64,000 nt of DNA from an uncultured Sulfurovum sp. (GTDB lineage Bacteria; Campylobacterota; Campylobacteria; Campylobacterales; Sulfurovaceae), in the NCBI GenBank assembly GCA_902727895.1, contig CACVAP010000047.1, positions 52,213 to 116,212 on the forward strand, in the 5' to 3' direction. The number at the start of each line of letters is the position of its first letter. Position 1 is the stretch's first letter. A program made the translations under genes and the position numbers. The notes below the pieces were generated by a model. That model saw only the letters and a list, made by a program, of their open reading frames with translations, searched no databases and was not told the origin of the DNA. Shown here piece after piece: positions 8,095-16,753 of this stretch.

Positions 8095-9289
8095 AACGTA
8101 TCAATTTCATAGGGTTAATATGTTTATTATTTTTTGTCACTTCAAACATAAGACTTTTATCTACTTTCCCAATAACTGCACCACGAGAAAGTTTTTTTCC
8201 TACATGTACCCCAGGTGCTAAACGTGAGAGTTTTGCATAAATAGTATGCATCTTATTGCTATGTTCTACAATCACAACTTTACCTAACATACCACCAGAG
8301 TTTTCAGCAAAAACAACTTTTCCTGCTAATACTGAACGTACCTTTGAACCTGCATGTGGTGCTTTTAATGTAATAGACTTATTAAAGATTTTAAATTTAT
8401 AAATAGGATCAATATAAGTACCAAACTTTTTAATAAGTCTTGAACCCTTAAGTGGTGAAGCTATTTTTCCTCCAGTATAGTTAGCTATAGCAGGAGCAGA
8501 TGCTGAGTTTGAAGAAATAGCTTTTTTCGGAGCTTTAGCAGAAGATCGAGCTGCATTTCTCGCGTCTACTTTAGCTTTATCTTTAGACTTTTTAATAATC
8601 TTTAATTTTGCTAACTTTCTTTCTAAACTTGTTCTAGCAGACTTTATCTTGTTAAAACGCTTTTTATAAATAGCTTTATCTCTTGCTAAGTTTTTCACTA
8701 GTGTGTCTTGCTTAGCTTTTTTACTCTTATATTCACTACGCTCTTGAACATAAGCTGTCATGGCTTTTTTAACACTAGACTTTTTCTTAGTCAATCTAGA
8801 TTTTTTACGATCAAGTACTTCAATTTCACTTGTTAGCTTATTGAGTTCTTCTTTATTTTTCTTCTCATAAACCTTATATACTTCTTTCATCATTACTGAG
8901 TCAGCTGTAGGTTTATTTAACTCTTCCTGTGCCAAAGCCAAGGAAAAGTTTTTAGCCACAAGGTCTAAAAATTTTTGCTTTTTCTTATCCATACCAACAG
9001 CTAGATTTGCTAAGTCAGTTCTATATTTCTTATCTTTGGTCTGTAAAGCATTAAATTCTGCTTCATTATTCTTTATGTTTTCAGCAAGCTTGGCAAGTTT
9101 ACTTTCTAAATTTGCTTGTTCTTTTTTTGCAGAATTTATTTTTTTTGCAACAGAAGAGAGTTGTTTATCCATTTTTTTATATTGTATTTTTTTAGAACTT
9201 AATTGTTTTTTATTCTGTTTGATTTTACTCTCAACAGAAGCAGAAAAAAGTAAAGAAAATGAAAGTACTACATAAAGGAAAATTTTCAC
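8090..9289 (-). CDS. EnvC-like murein hydrolase activator with degenerate LytM domain
   Basis: A 399-residue exported protein. It has a signal peptide (FLYVVLSFSLLFSASV), a long Lys- and Glu-rich coiled coil (about residues 20–250), a Ser/Ala linker and a C-terminal LytM/peptidase M23-like domain (about residues 285–395). The zinc ligands of active LytM enzymes look lost: the HxGxD box reads HAGSK, YxHL reads YAKL, and the final HxH region reads MFEV. That pattern fits EnvC, which does not cut peptidoglycan itself but activates amidases when driven by FtsEX. The gene begins with GTG directly after the ftsX stop, so coupling with FtsEX is strong. Function in septal wall splitting is inferred from family and position. 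Confidence 0.88.
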   Translation of the reverse strand: MKIFLYVVLSFSLLFSASVESKIKQNKKQLSSKKIQYKKMDKQLSSVAKKINSAKKEQANLESKLAKLAENIKNNEAEFNALQTKDKKYRTDLANLAVGMDKKKQKFLDLVAKNFSLALAQEELNKPTADSVMMKEVYKVYEKKNKEELNKLTSEIEVLDRKKSRLTKKKSSVKKAMTAYVQERSEYKSKKAKQDTLVKNLARDKAIYKKRFNKIKSARTSLERKLAKLKIIKKSKDKAKVDARNAARSSAKAPKKAISSNSASAPAIANYTGGKIASPLKGSRLIKKFGTYIDPIYKFKIFNKSITLKAPHAGSKVRSVLAGKVVFAENSGGMLGKVVIVEHSNKMHTIYAKLSRLAPGVHVGKKLSRGAVIGKVDKSLMFEVTKNNKHINPMKLIRL

Positions 9290-10099
9290 TTACTCTTCCT
9301 TTACATTCACAACAACTAAATATACGGCAACCATTACAACAAAAATAGAAGCTACAAGTAAAATCAAAATATCTGTAAAAGCAAACATCGCATCAACGTT
9401 GTCTCTTAAAATATCCATTTGACTTCCTCTCACCCAAACATTTTGAATGACATAAAAAATAGCAGAAGTTATAAGTGCAGAAATTACAGCATCTATCAAT
9501 GCCATATTAATTAGGACTTTAGATCTTAAAAAAAGTGATGCTCCAAATATTTCCATAATCTTCATACGTTGAGCATGTAAAAAATTCCAAACTTCCATCT
9601 GTTTCAAAATCAAGAAAAAACTAATAATAGACATAAACAAAATAAAGGTTTGAAATGCAAATTTAATAAATGAAAACAACTCATATTTTGACTGATAGGC
9701 TGATTGAAAAGACTCAATACTTAAAATATTATCTGACTTTTCTAAATTTGACTTTACCTTTTCTAACTCTGGTACAGTTAAATAACCGTCTAACTTTAAA
9801 GAATAAAAATTAGGAAGTGAATCTTGAAACTTCATCTTCTTCTCATCTTCTTTTGTCATTTGTAAACGCTCTAGAATTTTAACTTTTTCTAATTCTATTA
9901 CTTGTTCAATATGTTTGTCCCATGATTTAAAATCATCAATACTCATTTCATCTTTAGAAACAACCATCATACTGTAACCATTTTGTAAATTCTTTTCAAA
10001 AGTATCTGTTGTACGATCAAAAACAATAAAAAATTCTAAACCAAGTAAAATCGCCATTAAAGGAAAAATTAGTGAGACATGTGTTTTAATGAATTTCAT
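9290..10099 (-). CDS. ftsX: Cell division ABC transporter permease-like protein FtsX
   Basis: Membrane partner of FtsE in the divisome. The topology is one N-terminal membrane segment, a periplasmic domain of about 130 residues (the expected EnvC-binding part), then three membrane segments, the last near residue 250. It has no ATPase motifs. The ORF track starts at 10120. The ATG at 10099 ([10 protein letters not shown]) is preferred because GGGAG lies 6 nt upstream. This start overlaps the ftsE stop by 14 bp. The identity rests mainly on topology and on the neighbours ftsE and envC, because FtsX diverges strongly in sequence. Confidence 0.88.
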   Translation of the reverse strand: MKFIKTHVSLIFPLMAILLGLEFFIVFDRTTDTFEKNLQNGYSMMVVSKDEMSIDDFKSWDKHIEQVIELEKVKILERLQMTKEDEKKMKFQDSLPNFYSLKLDGYLTVPELEKVKSNLEKSDNILSIESFQSAYQSKYELFSFIKFAFQTFILFMSIISFFLILKQMEVWNFLHAQRMKIMEIFGASLFLRSKVLINMALIDAVISALITSAIFYVIQNVWVRGSQMDILRDNVDAMFAFTDILILLVASIFVVMVAVYLVVVNVKEE

Positions 10100-10760
10100 A
10101 TACACTCCCATTTTCGTCAATTGTAAAATGTCTATACGGAATATTAAACACCATCGGGATTCTATGTGTTACAACAACAACTGTAGTATCTAGTTGATGA
10201 CAAGCATTTTCCATCAAGTCCCAAATAACATTTGAAGAGTATTCATCAAGGTTACCCGTTGGTTCATCTGCTAAAATTAAAAATGGATTCTTTGCTAAAG
10301 CACGGGCTACCCCTACTCTTTGTTGTTCTCCACCTGAAAGTTCCATAGGGTATTTCTCTTCTTTTCCTGAAAGCTTTACATGATGTAAAAGACGCTTAGC
10401 TTGTGTCTTCTGTACCTCTTCTGAATATCCAGAAATCCATAATGGCAACACAACATTTTTTTCAACTGTCCATTCATTTATAAGACGATAATCTTGGAAA
10501 ACAATACCTAAATGACTTCTAAGTTCTTGTAGTTTGTCTTTTTTAATGTCAATCATGTCTAAACCACCCACAACCAATGCACCATCATCAGGGGTAAGGT
10601 TTCCATAAAAAGATTTTAAAAGCGTTGATTTTCCAGAACCACTGGGTCCTGTTATAAAAACAAAATCACCTTTCTTAATAGAAAAGTTTGCATTTTTAAT
10701 AATCTCTTCCTCACTGTCATAAGAGAGCGTCAAATTATTAGCTGTAATAACATTAGACAT
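10086..10760 (-). CDS. ftsE: Cell division ATP-binding protein FtsE
   Basis: ABC-type ATPase that with FtsX transmits a signal across the inner membrane to periplasmic murein hydrolase activators during division. Walker A is [10 protein letters not shown] (about residues 38–47), the signature is [15 protein letters not shown], Walker B is [13 protein letters not shown] and the switch His is in VVTHR. The length of 224 is typical. It overlaps trmB by 8 bp and ftsX by 14 bp. The order trmB–ftsE–ftsX–envC is conserved in Campylobacter (Cj1278–Cj1275 by my recollection). Confidence 0.93.
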   Translation of the reverse strand: MSNVITANNLTLSYDSEEEIIKNANFSIKKGDFVFITGPSGSGKSTLLKSFYGNLTPDDGALVVGGLDMIDIKKDKLQELRSHLGIVFQDYRLINEWTVEKNVVLPLWISGYSEEVQKTQAKRLLHHVKLSGKEEKYPMELSGGEQQRVGVARALAKNPFLILADEPTGNLDEYSSNVIWDLMENACHQLDTTVVVVTHRIPMVFNIPYRHFTIDENGSVYEIH

Positions 10761-11940
10761 TAAGATACTCCATAATTTTCAAATGTGTTTTGTAGTTGGT
10801 CAATGTTTTTACAGGACTTGAATTGAAATAATATGCCTCAGTTTTATCTAAGTATATATATTTATGCTCAGGTCTGTCAAAACTACCAAATGCAAGTTTA
10901 ATCAAAACAGCTTCATCACCTATCTTAAATAAACGTTCAAAATGCATAAAAAAACCTTCAAAAAGTTCAGGCTTATAAGATATCTTATCTAAAATTTCTT
11001 TTTTATATACAATATCTTTAAATGAAAAGTCAAAAGCTAAGACTCTTAATTCAGATTTTTCACTGGAAGTTACATAAACATCATAAATATCTTTTTCTTG
11101 TTTTAGCCATCTGGCTTCATATTTAGAAGTGATTTCTAAGGCTTCATTCTTACGAACTTCTACACCTATTTTAGCTACTGTATCACCTAAAAAAGTTTCC
11201 ATTGAGTACCAAAAATACTTATATGAATCCGTTCTAAGTTCAAGTCTTCCACCTACTTCTAACACACGCATAGACTCTTTTAAAAATGAAGGAGAAATAA
11301 CCCGCCTATGAGGTTTTTTGTCCCAAGGTACAGGAAAATGAACAAATACTTGATGACAGATATTCGAAGGAATCATTTCTAGTAATAAACGTGCATCATA
11401 ATTAACAACCCAAATATTTTTCAAATCTAAGATATCAATTTGTTTTAAAACTTGTTCAGCCGAGGGAGTATGTATTTCAATACCTATATAAAGTCGCTCT
11501 GGATTTTTTTGTGCTTGATAAAGTAAATGTTTTCCTGAACCAAAACCAACTTCTATAGAAAGTGAATCAAAAGGATATTCAATATCAACAAAATCTTCAA
11601 TACCTTTTTCGTAGACACTCGAAGGTACTATCTTAGTAGGATGAATAGTAATATTAGACTGTAAAACATCTAAGTTTAGCCCTCTTGAAACATCAGCTAT
11701 ACTTTGTTTCAACAAGTTCACTTTTAAAGGTCTGGTTACCTTGTCATATTTTAACAACCAAGTAGCTTCATTCTTTTTTAAATGAAGTAAAAAGTCTTCA
11801 TCCCCATGATTGATACCAATTAATTCATCGTCAGAAAAATTATCTTCTGCTTTAAATAAAACCTTTGTTTCCTCAGCATCTCCATAATTCCCTTTTACAA
11901 TACAAGAAGAATCAAAAGGCTTAACAGTAATATGTGGCAT
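10753..11940 (-). CDS. trmB: tRNA (guanine-N7-)-methyltransferase, long Campylobacterota type
   Basis: SAM-dependent enzyme that methylates G46 of tRNA. The Rossmann SAM site is IEVGFGSGKHLLYQA, followed by YIGIEIHTPSAEQV, and the tRNA/active-site motif is QVFVHFPVPWDKKPHRRV. At 395 residues it is much longer than the E. coli enzyme (about 240), with extra N-terminal (about 120 residues) and C-terminal segments. This is the known form in Campylobacter relatives. It lies 8 bp downstream of the FN3 lipoprotein gene and overlaps ftsE by 8 bp. Confidence 0.92.
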   Translation of the reverse strand: MPHITVKPFDSSCIVKGNYGDAEETKVLFKAEDNFSDDELIGINHGDEDFLLHLKKNEATWLLKYDKVTRPLKVNLLKQSIADVSRGLNLDVLQSNITIHPTKIVPSSVYEKGIEDFVDIEYPFDSLSIEVGFGSGKHLLYQAQKNPERLYIGIEIHTPSAEQVLKQIDILDLKNIWVVNYDARLLLEMIPSNICHQVFVHFPVPWDKKPHRRVISPSFLKESMRVLEVGGRLELRTDSYKYFWYSMETFLGDTVAKIGVEVRKNEALEITSKYEARWLKQEKDIYDVYVTSSEKSELRVLAFDFSFKDIVYKKEILDKISYKPELFEGFFMHFERLFKIGDEAVLIKLAFGSFDRPEHKYIYLDKTEAYYFNSSPVKTLTNYKTHLKIMEYLNV

Positions 11941-11948
11941 TTATTCCC

Positions 11949-12632
11949 TTATCTTGACTGGATAGATACAATAACACTTGGCTTAGAAAAACTATGTTCA
12001 AAACCTATTGCAATAACACGGTAAGTGTACATGTTTCCAGCTACGATTCCATTGTCAATGTATTCAGACATCATGCGTTCTTTAACCGTTCCAACCCATT
12101 TCCATTCTCCTGAGTTAACTGATCTTTCAACCTTATACCAAGAAACCTGTTTGTTAGGATGTGGTCTCCAGATTAGCTTAATTGTACTTCTAGTTTTTTG
12201 AAAACCTTGAAAGAAAGTAACTGGATCAAAAGGTGCTAATGTTTTTACATTAATAACTTTTCCATGAGCTGATTCGAAGTTGTTTTTTACCGTAGTAAAA
12301 GTATAAGTATATGAACTATTTTGTTTTAATTGCGTATCCACAAAATGTGTGGCAAAACGGTCATGTACTGTTCCAATTTTTTTCAATTGTTTTGTTGAGC
12401 TATTCACGTATTGGTTTGTATCAGTTCTATAGATATTTAGACCTGTCACACCCTCATTTACCATTGACTTCCACTCAAAAGCTACAGAAGTACTACTTGG
12501 AACAGCCTGTACATCATTTAACTTTGGTAATGACGGGTCTAACTGCTCATTATTTAACATGCTTGAAGGATTACATCCTGTTAGTAATAGTAGTAAAATA
12601 GCCATCAATGAGATCTGGGTTAATTTTTTCAT
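11949..12632 (-). CDS. Fibronectin type III lipoprotein, FlpA-like
   Basis: An exported lipoprotein with lipobox LLTGC and two fibronectin type III domains (about residues 35–130 and 135–225). The domains are visible in VAFEWKSMV.EGVTGLNIYRT, SYTYTFTTV, IKLIWRPHPNKQVSWYKVERS and MYTYRVIAIG. It stands between rluD and trmB, the same place as C. jejuni flpA (Cj1279c, a fibronectin-binding adhesin), which from memory is longer and has three such domains. Host adhesion is not implied in what looks like an environmental relative. The ORF track starts at 12650. The ATG at 12632 is chosen because AAGGAG lies 6 nt upstream. It overlaps the end of rluD by 62 bp. Confidence 0.85.
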   Translation of the reverse strand: MKKLTQISLMAILLLLLTGCNPSSMLNNEQLDPSLPKLNDVQAVPSSTSVAFEWKSMVNEGVTGLNIYRTDTNQYVNSSTKQLKKIGTVHDRFATHFVDTQLKQNSSYTYTFTTVKNNFESAHGKVINVKTLAPFDPVTFFQGFQKTRSTIKLIWRPHPNKQVSWYKVERSVNSGEWKWVGTVKERMMSEYIDNGIVAGNMYTYRVIAIGFEHSFSKPSVIVSIQSR

Positions 12633-13542
12633 GAACTTCTCCTTTTTCAAATTCTTGATTAATATATTCTTGCATATCAGGGAAAAGTGGCGCTACAAAC
12701 TCCATCTTTTTACCTGTGGTTGGATGATACATATATAACTTATATGCATGCAAGTAAACTCGCTTGATTGTATCTTTTTTGCTCTTAAATCCATATAAAG
12801 CATCCCCCAGTATATGTCGTCCTAAATTTTCTAAATGCACTCTAATTTGGTGAGTCCTACCCGTAAAAAGCTTAACAGCAATTAACTCAATTTGTTTAGG
12901 GCTTTCGGTCAACTTATGAAAGGCAGACTTTGCATCTTTCCCATTTTGTACCACATCCATTTTCAGTCTGTTATTGGGGTTTCTACCAATTGGTTTTTCA
13001 ACAATTCCAGAATCTTTTAAAGGATAATCAATAAGTGCCAAGTAATAACGACCCATACTCTTATCTTGTAGTTGTTCACTCAATTTCTGATGAGCTTCAT
13101 TCGTCTTTGCAATTACCAATGCACCAGTGGTATCTTTGTCAATTCTATGAACAATGCCATGACGTTCTTCACCAGACATAGTTGAAAGAGAAATACCTTT
13201 GTGGACTAACCAATCAACCAACGTAGCTTCTTTTACAGAAGGTGCTGGATGGACAACTAGCCCTGAAGGTTTGTTAACAACTAACATCACATCATCTTCA
13301 TAGATAATCTCTACATCAAAATCTATTACAGCTGCTTCTTTAGGTACTATTTCTTTAAATCTATATTCAACTTTATCCCCTATAGAAAGTTTTTTTCCTG
13401 TTTTTAGAATATTTATTCCATTCACAGAAACTAAACCCTCTTTAATGAGTTGTTCAACTTGATTTCGACTTTCTCCTAAAACATCTGTCAAGACTTTGTC
13501 TAATCTTCCAGCTTGTTCTACTTCAAATGATTTTAAATCCAT
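12571..13542 (-). CDS. RluD-family 23S rRNA pseudouridine synthase
   Basis: Isomerises specific uridines of 23S rRNA. An N-terminal S4 RNA-binding domain (about residues 1–75) is followed by the RluA/RluD catalytic domain with HRIDKDTTGALVIAKT, which contains the catalytic Asp, and the later motifs GRTHQIRVHL and ILGDALYG. The length of 323 suits RluD. RluC and RluA are alternatives because site specificity cannot be read directly. A TATAAT box lies 27 bp upstream, so this gene heads the operon that carries the FN3 lipoprotein, trmB and ftsEX. The C-terminal tail overlaps the next gene by 62 bp, unusually long for this compact genome. Confidence 0.9.
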   Translation of the reverse strand: MDLKSFEVEQAGRLDKVLTDVLGESRNQVEQLIKEGLVSVNGINILKTGKKLSIGDKVEYRFKEIVPKEAAVIDFDVEIIYEDDVMLVVNKPSGLVVHPAPSVKEATLVDWLVHKGISLSTMSGEERHGIVHRIDKDTTGALVIAKTNEAHQKLSEQLQDKSMGRYYLALIDYPLKDSGIVEKPIGRNPNNRLKMDVVQNGKDAKSAFHKLTESPKQIELIAVKLFTGRTHQIRVHLENLGRHILGDALYGFKSKKDTIKRVYLHAYKLYMYHPTTGKKMEFVAPLFPDMQEYINQEFEKGEVHEKINPDLIDGYFTTITNRM

Positions 13543-13569
13543 TGTACTCTTTTATAAAATTTTAATCGT

Positions 13570-13575
13570 ATTATA
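13570..13575 (-). promoter_or_regulatory. -10 box of the rluD–trmB–ftsEX operon
   Basis: TATAAT on the minus strand in the context TCGATATAATACG, 27 nt before the rluD ATG. It is the only strong box between the preceding gene end and rluD. Confidence 0.6.
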
Positions 13576-13603
13576 TCGAAATCAATAATTATTTAGACTA
13601 AGC

Positions 13604-14521
13604 CTATTTTTGTTGTAGGTAAATACCGAACTTCAATAACAAACGATAAGATGTTTTAAAATTATTAATATCTCTTTGAAGAATAGAAGGTGCCACTTCA
13701 TAATAAGCCCAATGTTTATAAAAAACATGGTGAAATACACCATGAAGATAATAGTAATCTACATTCATGTCTTCAAACTTTTTTATATGATTAGAGATTC
13801 CTAATCCATATCTGATATGCTGCTTTTCATTAAAGATAGAAACCATCGTAATATCATTTGCTAAGGTTTCATAAGGATCTTCATTAGAATGATAAAGTAT
13901 GTTACTCCAAATAGCATAAAAGTCATCTGCTATGGTATATAATGAATTGAATTCAAGATTATTTTCAATTTCTCCATCAGTATAATAACGGAAACGATTA
14001 AAAAATTCTCCTTTACTCTTTCCCTCCTTATGAAGTTCGTAACGTGAACGAATGTTAAAATAAGGAACAAGGTTACCTCTACGTATCTTGACCCCTCCAC
14101 CCATTCTCATGTTGAAGGTATCTTTCACGTAATTCAAATACTCTAAACGAAGATAATACTCTTTACTGTCTAAGTGTCGGTCATTTAAGGTTGTACCATC
14201 GTACAAAAGATTATCACTACTATCATCTTCAAAAATCAAACGTAAATTTTTTTGTATTTTAGGTAAGTTTAGACGTAAACGAAAACGTACATCTTTTTCT
14301 AAACCCATGTGACTTTCTTGGGCCATAGAAGTACTAAACTCAGCATAAGTTTCACTAGACTCATTCGTACGGTTATCATCTACAAAGTAATTATCAATAC
14401 TATTACTCGTATTGACTAAAACTTTACATAAGTTATTGTGATAAACATCAAATACAGAGGTATTATTCTCAGCATGTAAAAAAGATAAAAAAAGAAGCGT
14501 AATTATAGGTTTAAAATACAT
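13604..14521 (-). CDS. Exported protein of unknown function, possibly outer-membrane
   Basis: Not recognised. A signal peptide (MYFKPIITLLFLSFLHA) is followed by about 288 residues with a high content of aromatic residues and alternating polar/hydrophobic strands, as in small outer-membrane β-barrels. It lacks the classic terminal aromatic residue, ending LLLKFGIYLQQK. One cysteine sits near the new N-terminus. The region FRYYTDGEIENNLEF and similar stretches look like β-hairpins. The ATG at 14521 has no ribosome binding site, and a TATAAT box ends 6 nt before it, so the message may be leaderless. It is monocistronic, between tRNA-Ser and rluD. Confidence 0.75.
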   Translation of the reverse strand: MYFKPIITLLFLSFLHAENNTSVFDVYHNNLCKVLVNTSNSIDNYFVDDNRTNESSETYAEFSTSMAQESHMGLEKDVRFRLRLNLPKIQKNLRLIFEDDSSDNLLYDGTTLNDRHLDSKEYYLRLEYLNYVKDTFNMRMGGGVKIRRGNLVPYFNIRSRYELHKEGKSKGEFFNRFRYYTDGEIENNLEFNSLYTIADDFYAIWSNILYHSNEDPYETLANDITMVSIFNEKQHIRYGLGISNHIKKFEDMNVDYYYLHGVFHHVFYKHWAYYEVAPSILQRDINNFKTSYRLLLKFGIYLQQK

Positions 14522-14527
14522 TGTATT

Positions 14528-14533
14528 ATTATA
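14528..14533 (-). promoter_or_regulatory. -10 box directly before an ATG (possible leaderless transcript)
   Basis: Minus-strand CCCCTATAAT is followed by six bases (AATACA) and then the ATG of the unknown exported protein. The usual spacing to +1 would put transcription start at or next to the A of the start codon. Confidence 0.55.
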
Positions 14534-14553
14534 GGGGATTTGTAATTAAAATA

Positions 14554-14644
14554 TGGCGGACAGTGAGAGATTCGAACTCTCGGTACCCTTACGAGTACGC
14601 ATCCTTAGCAGGGATGTGGTTTCAGCCAACTCACCCAACTGTCC
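14554..14644 (-). tRNA. tRNA-Ser(GCU)
   Basis: A 91-nt class II tRNA. The acceptor stem GGACAGT pairs with ACTGTCC, followed by discriminator G and an encoded CCA. The anticodon stem CATCC/GGATG encloses loop CTGCTAA, giving anticodon GCU for AGC/AGU serine codons. The long variable arm (GTACTCGTAAGGGTAC) is typical of tRNA-Ser, and the T-arm shows GTTCGAATC. A TATAAT box lies 19 nt upstream of the 5' end. Confidence 0.97.
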
Positions 14645-14662
14645 GTGTGTTTGTGGAGTGAG

Positions 14663-14668
14663 ATTATA
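14663..14668 (-). promoter_or_regulatory. -10 box of tRNA-Ser
   Basis: Minus-strand CCCCTATAATCTC, with the box ending 18 nt before the mature 5' end of tRNA-Ser. It shares the CCCCTATAAT context with the promoter of the next gene downstream. Confidence 0.55.
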
Positions 14669-14709
14669 GGGGAAAGAAGCTTAAAAAAATATAAAATTGG
14701 AGCATTTTT

Positions 14710-15390
14710 TTAAATTCCAAATATCTCTTTGTAAATAGCCTGAATATTACCACGTTCTTTGTACTCTATTAGGTCTCCAAACTCAACTTCTATGAGCTGT
14801 TCTGAGTTTTTATCTTCCAATGCATTTCCTAGAGCTTTATTAGTATGTGTACGTATATAAACTGGTAAAATAGGTAATCTATTTTTAAGTGCAATAATTC
14901 GAAATCCTTCTTTGAACTCAATAAGTTCTTCTTCACCCTTATTTCTTGTTCCTTCTGGAAAAATAAAAATTGAAGAACCCTCTTTTACTGCTTTTTTTGT
15001 GTCAGCAAAAAAGCCTGACATTTGACTTTTCTCTCTGTCTAATAAAATAGAACCAGCATTACGAACAAAAAGACCAAAGAATGGTGAATTATAGAGTTCT
15101 TTTTTTGAGACCCAAACACCAAAAATATTTGTATCTTTTAAAGCAACCTCTAATATAGGAGGATCAATAATACCTCTATGATTACAAATCACCAAGTACT
15201 GACCATCTTCAGGAATTTTTTCCTTATTCACTACTTTAACGTTGATGTTAAGTGCTTTTAATTGTGTCTCTGAATATTCTGCACGAAGACGTTTTTTCTC
15301 TAGTGAATTAGCTGTTTTTTTAAGTCTAAAGCCATAAGAATTTGTTAAATACAATGCATAGACTGCTTGTTTTATAGAATTAAATGTCAT
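14710..15390 (-). CDS. plsC: 1-acylglycerol-3-phosphate acyltransferase (PlsC family)
   Basis: Membrane-associated acyltransferase that makes phosphatidic acid from lysophosphatidic acid. The HX4D catalytic motif is CNHRGIID and the glycerophosphate-binding motif is FPEGTRNKGEEE. A following IALKNRLPILPVYI block is also typical. The length of 226 is normal. It is the last gene of the folD–lepB–rpiB–era operon, 9 bp after era, with GGTGAG as ribosome binding site. Other members of the family acylate lipid A or glycerol-phosphate, but the simplest reading is PlsC. Confidence 0.9.
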   Translation of the reverse strand: MTFNSIKQAVYALYLTNSYGFRLKKTANSLEKKRLRAEYSETQLKALNINVKVVNKEKIPEDGQYLVICNHRGIIDPPILEVALKDTNIFGVWVSKKELYNSPFFGLFVRNAGSILLDREKSQMSGFFADTKKAVKEGSSIFIFPEGTRNKGEEELIEFKEGFRIIALKNRLPILPVYIRTHTNKALGNALEDKNSEQLIEVEFGDLIEYKERGNIQAIYKEIFGI

Positions 15391-15399
15391 CTCTCACCT

Positions 15400-16290
15400 T
15401 TAAAAGACATAACCCATGTCTTCAAGACCACCACGTGATTTTGACCAACCTTTTTTAACTGCCACATGCAAATCTAAGTAAATTCGTTTTCGTGAAAAAA
15501 GTTCAAGTTGTTGACGTGCTAATTTACCAACACGTTTAATACCTTCACCTTTATTCCCAACAATAATACCTTTTTGTGTTTCTTTCTCAACAATAATAGT
15601 GGCATAGACTCTGTCCATACCTTCTTCTTCATCAATCTTCTCAATTGTTACATCCGACTCATAAGGAATTTCATCTGAAAGGTTTTCAAAAATTGACTCA
15701 CGAATTAACTCTTTATAGATGTCTCTTACAAACTCTGTTGTTGTAATGTCTGTGTCATAAAGTGCAGGAGAAACAGGAAGATGTTTAACAACTTCACTAA
15801 GTAAAGGTGCTTTACCTACTTTTTTGTTAACTGAGAATGGAATAATCGCTTCAAATCTATCTTGATACTTTTGATACTCTCCAAGCTTCTCTAAAATCTT
15901 ACCTTGAGGTACATGATCCATTTTAGTCAATAAAACAATATGCTTTGCTTTAGAACTCTCTTTTAAAGCCAAGAACTTCTCATACTCATCTAACTTATCT
16001 GTAATAGGTGCTAGAAACAAAATTAAATCTGCATCACCCATTGCCTTTAGTGCTTCTTCAAGCATAAATTCATTGATAAGACGTTCTTTCTTATGAATAC
16101 CTGGAGTATCAACAAAAATAAGTTGATCGTCACCATGCATTACAATAATGTTCATTCTCTTTCTAGTAGCTTGTGCTTTTTTAGAAACCATAGCAAGTTT
16201 TTCACCTACTAAAAAGTTTAAGAGCGTACTCTTACCTGAGTTGGGTCTACCAACAACAGCAATAAATCCCGATTTTGTTTCATTTGTCAT
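15400..16290 (-). CDS. era: GTPase Era
   Basis: Ribosome assembly GTPase that binds the 3' end of 16S rRNA. G1 is GRPNSGKSTLLN, G2 lies in KRMN, G3 is DTPGIHKKERLINE and G4 is LLTKMDHV. The C-terminal third is a KH RNA-binding domain with IIVGNKGEGIKRVGKLAR. At 296 residues it is full length. It lies 2 bp after rpiB and 9 bp before plsC. Nothing unusual was seen. Confidence 0.96.
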   Translation of the reverse strand: MTNETKSGFIAVVGRPNSGKSTLLNFLVGEKLAMVSKKAQATRKRMNIIVMHGDDQLIFVDTPGIHKKERLINEFMLEEALKAMGDADLILFLAPITDKLDEYEKFLALKESSKAKHIVLLTKMDHVPQGKILEKLGEYQKYQDRFEAIIPFSVNKKVGKAPLLSEVVKHLPVSPALYDTDITTTEFVRDIYKELIRESIFENLSDEIPYESDVTIEKIDEEEGMDRVYATIIVEKETQKGIIVGNKGEGIKRVGKLARQQLELFSRKRIYLDLHVAVKKGWSKSRGGLEDMGYVF

Positions 16291-16292
16291 TA

Positions 16293-16745
16293 TTATCCTA
16301 AATCTGCTCCAGTAGAGCAGCCTTCAATTTTCTCAACACGTCCAGCATGTCTTCCACCTTCGAACTCTGTATTACAAAAAGCATCTAACATACTTTCAAT
16401 AACACCCTTACCTACAACACGTTCACCAAAACATAAGATATTTGCATCATTATGCGCTCTTGTTGCTGTTGCTGTAAATGCATCGTGACAAAGTGCAGCA
16501 CGTATACCAGCTACTTTATTTGCTGCCATAGAAATTCCTATACCTGTACCACAAATAAGAATACCATGACTACCTTCATCAGCCATAACAGCATCAGCAC
16601 ACTTTTTAGCAAAATCTGGATAATCAACTCTATCAGCTGAGTCTGGACCTAAATCAATAATCTCATGTCCTAACTCTTCAACATAAGCTTTTGTAAATTC
16701 TTTTAATGCATATCCTGCATGATCTGTTGCTATATAATACTTCAT
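16293..16745 (-). CDS. rpiB: Ribose-5-phosphate isomerase B
   Basis: Interconverts ribose-5-phosphate and ribulose-5-phosphate in the pentose phosphate pathway. Family motifs are ATDHAGYALKEF at the N-terminus, DYPDFAKKCA and the active-site cysteine in GILICGTGIGISMAANK (about C66). The phosphate-binding region includes HNDANILCFGER. The length of 150 matches RpiB/LacAB-type isomerases. It lies 8 bp after lepB and 2 bp before era in the folD operon. Confidence 0.95.
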   Translation of the reverse strand: MKYYIATDHAGYALKEFTKAYVEELGHEIIDLGPDSADRVDYPDFAKKCADAVMADEGSHGILICGTGIGISMAANKVAGIRAALCHDAFTATATRAHNDANILCFGERVVGKGVIESMLDAFCNTEFEGGRHAGRVEKIEGCSTGADLG

Positions 16746-16753
16746 ACTTTTTC

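Noticed and set aside
11949-12632. FN3 protein as a phage or carbohydrate-binding protein
   Set aside because: The syntenic position between rluD and trmB and the lipobox fit the FlpA-like group better.
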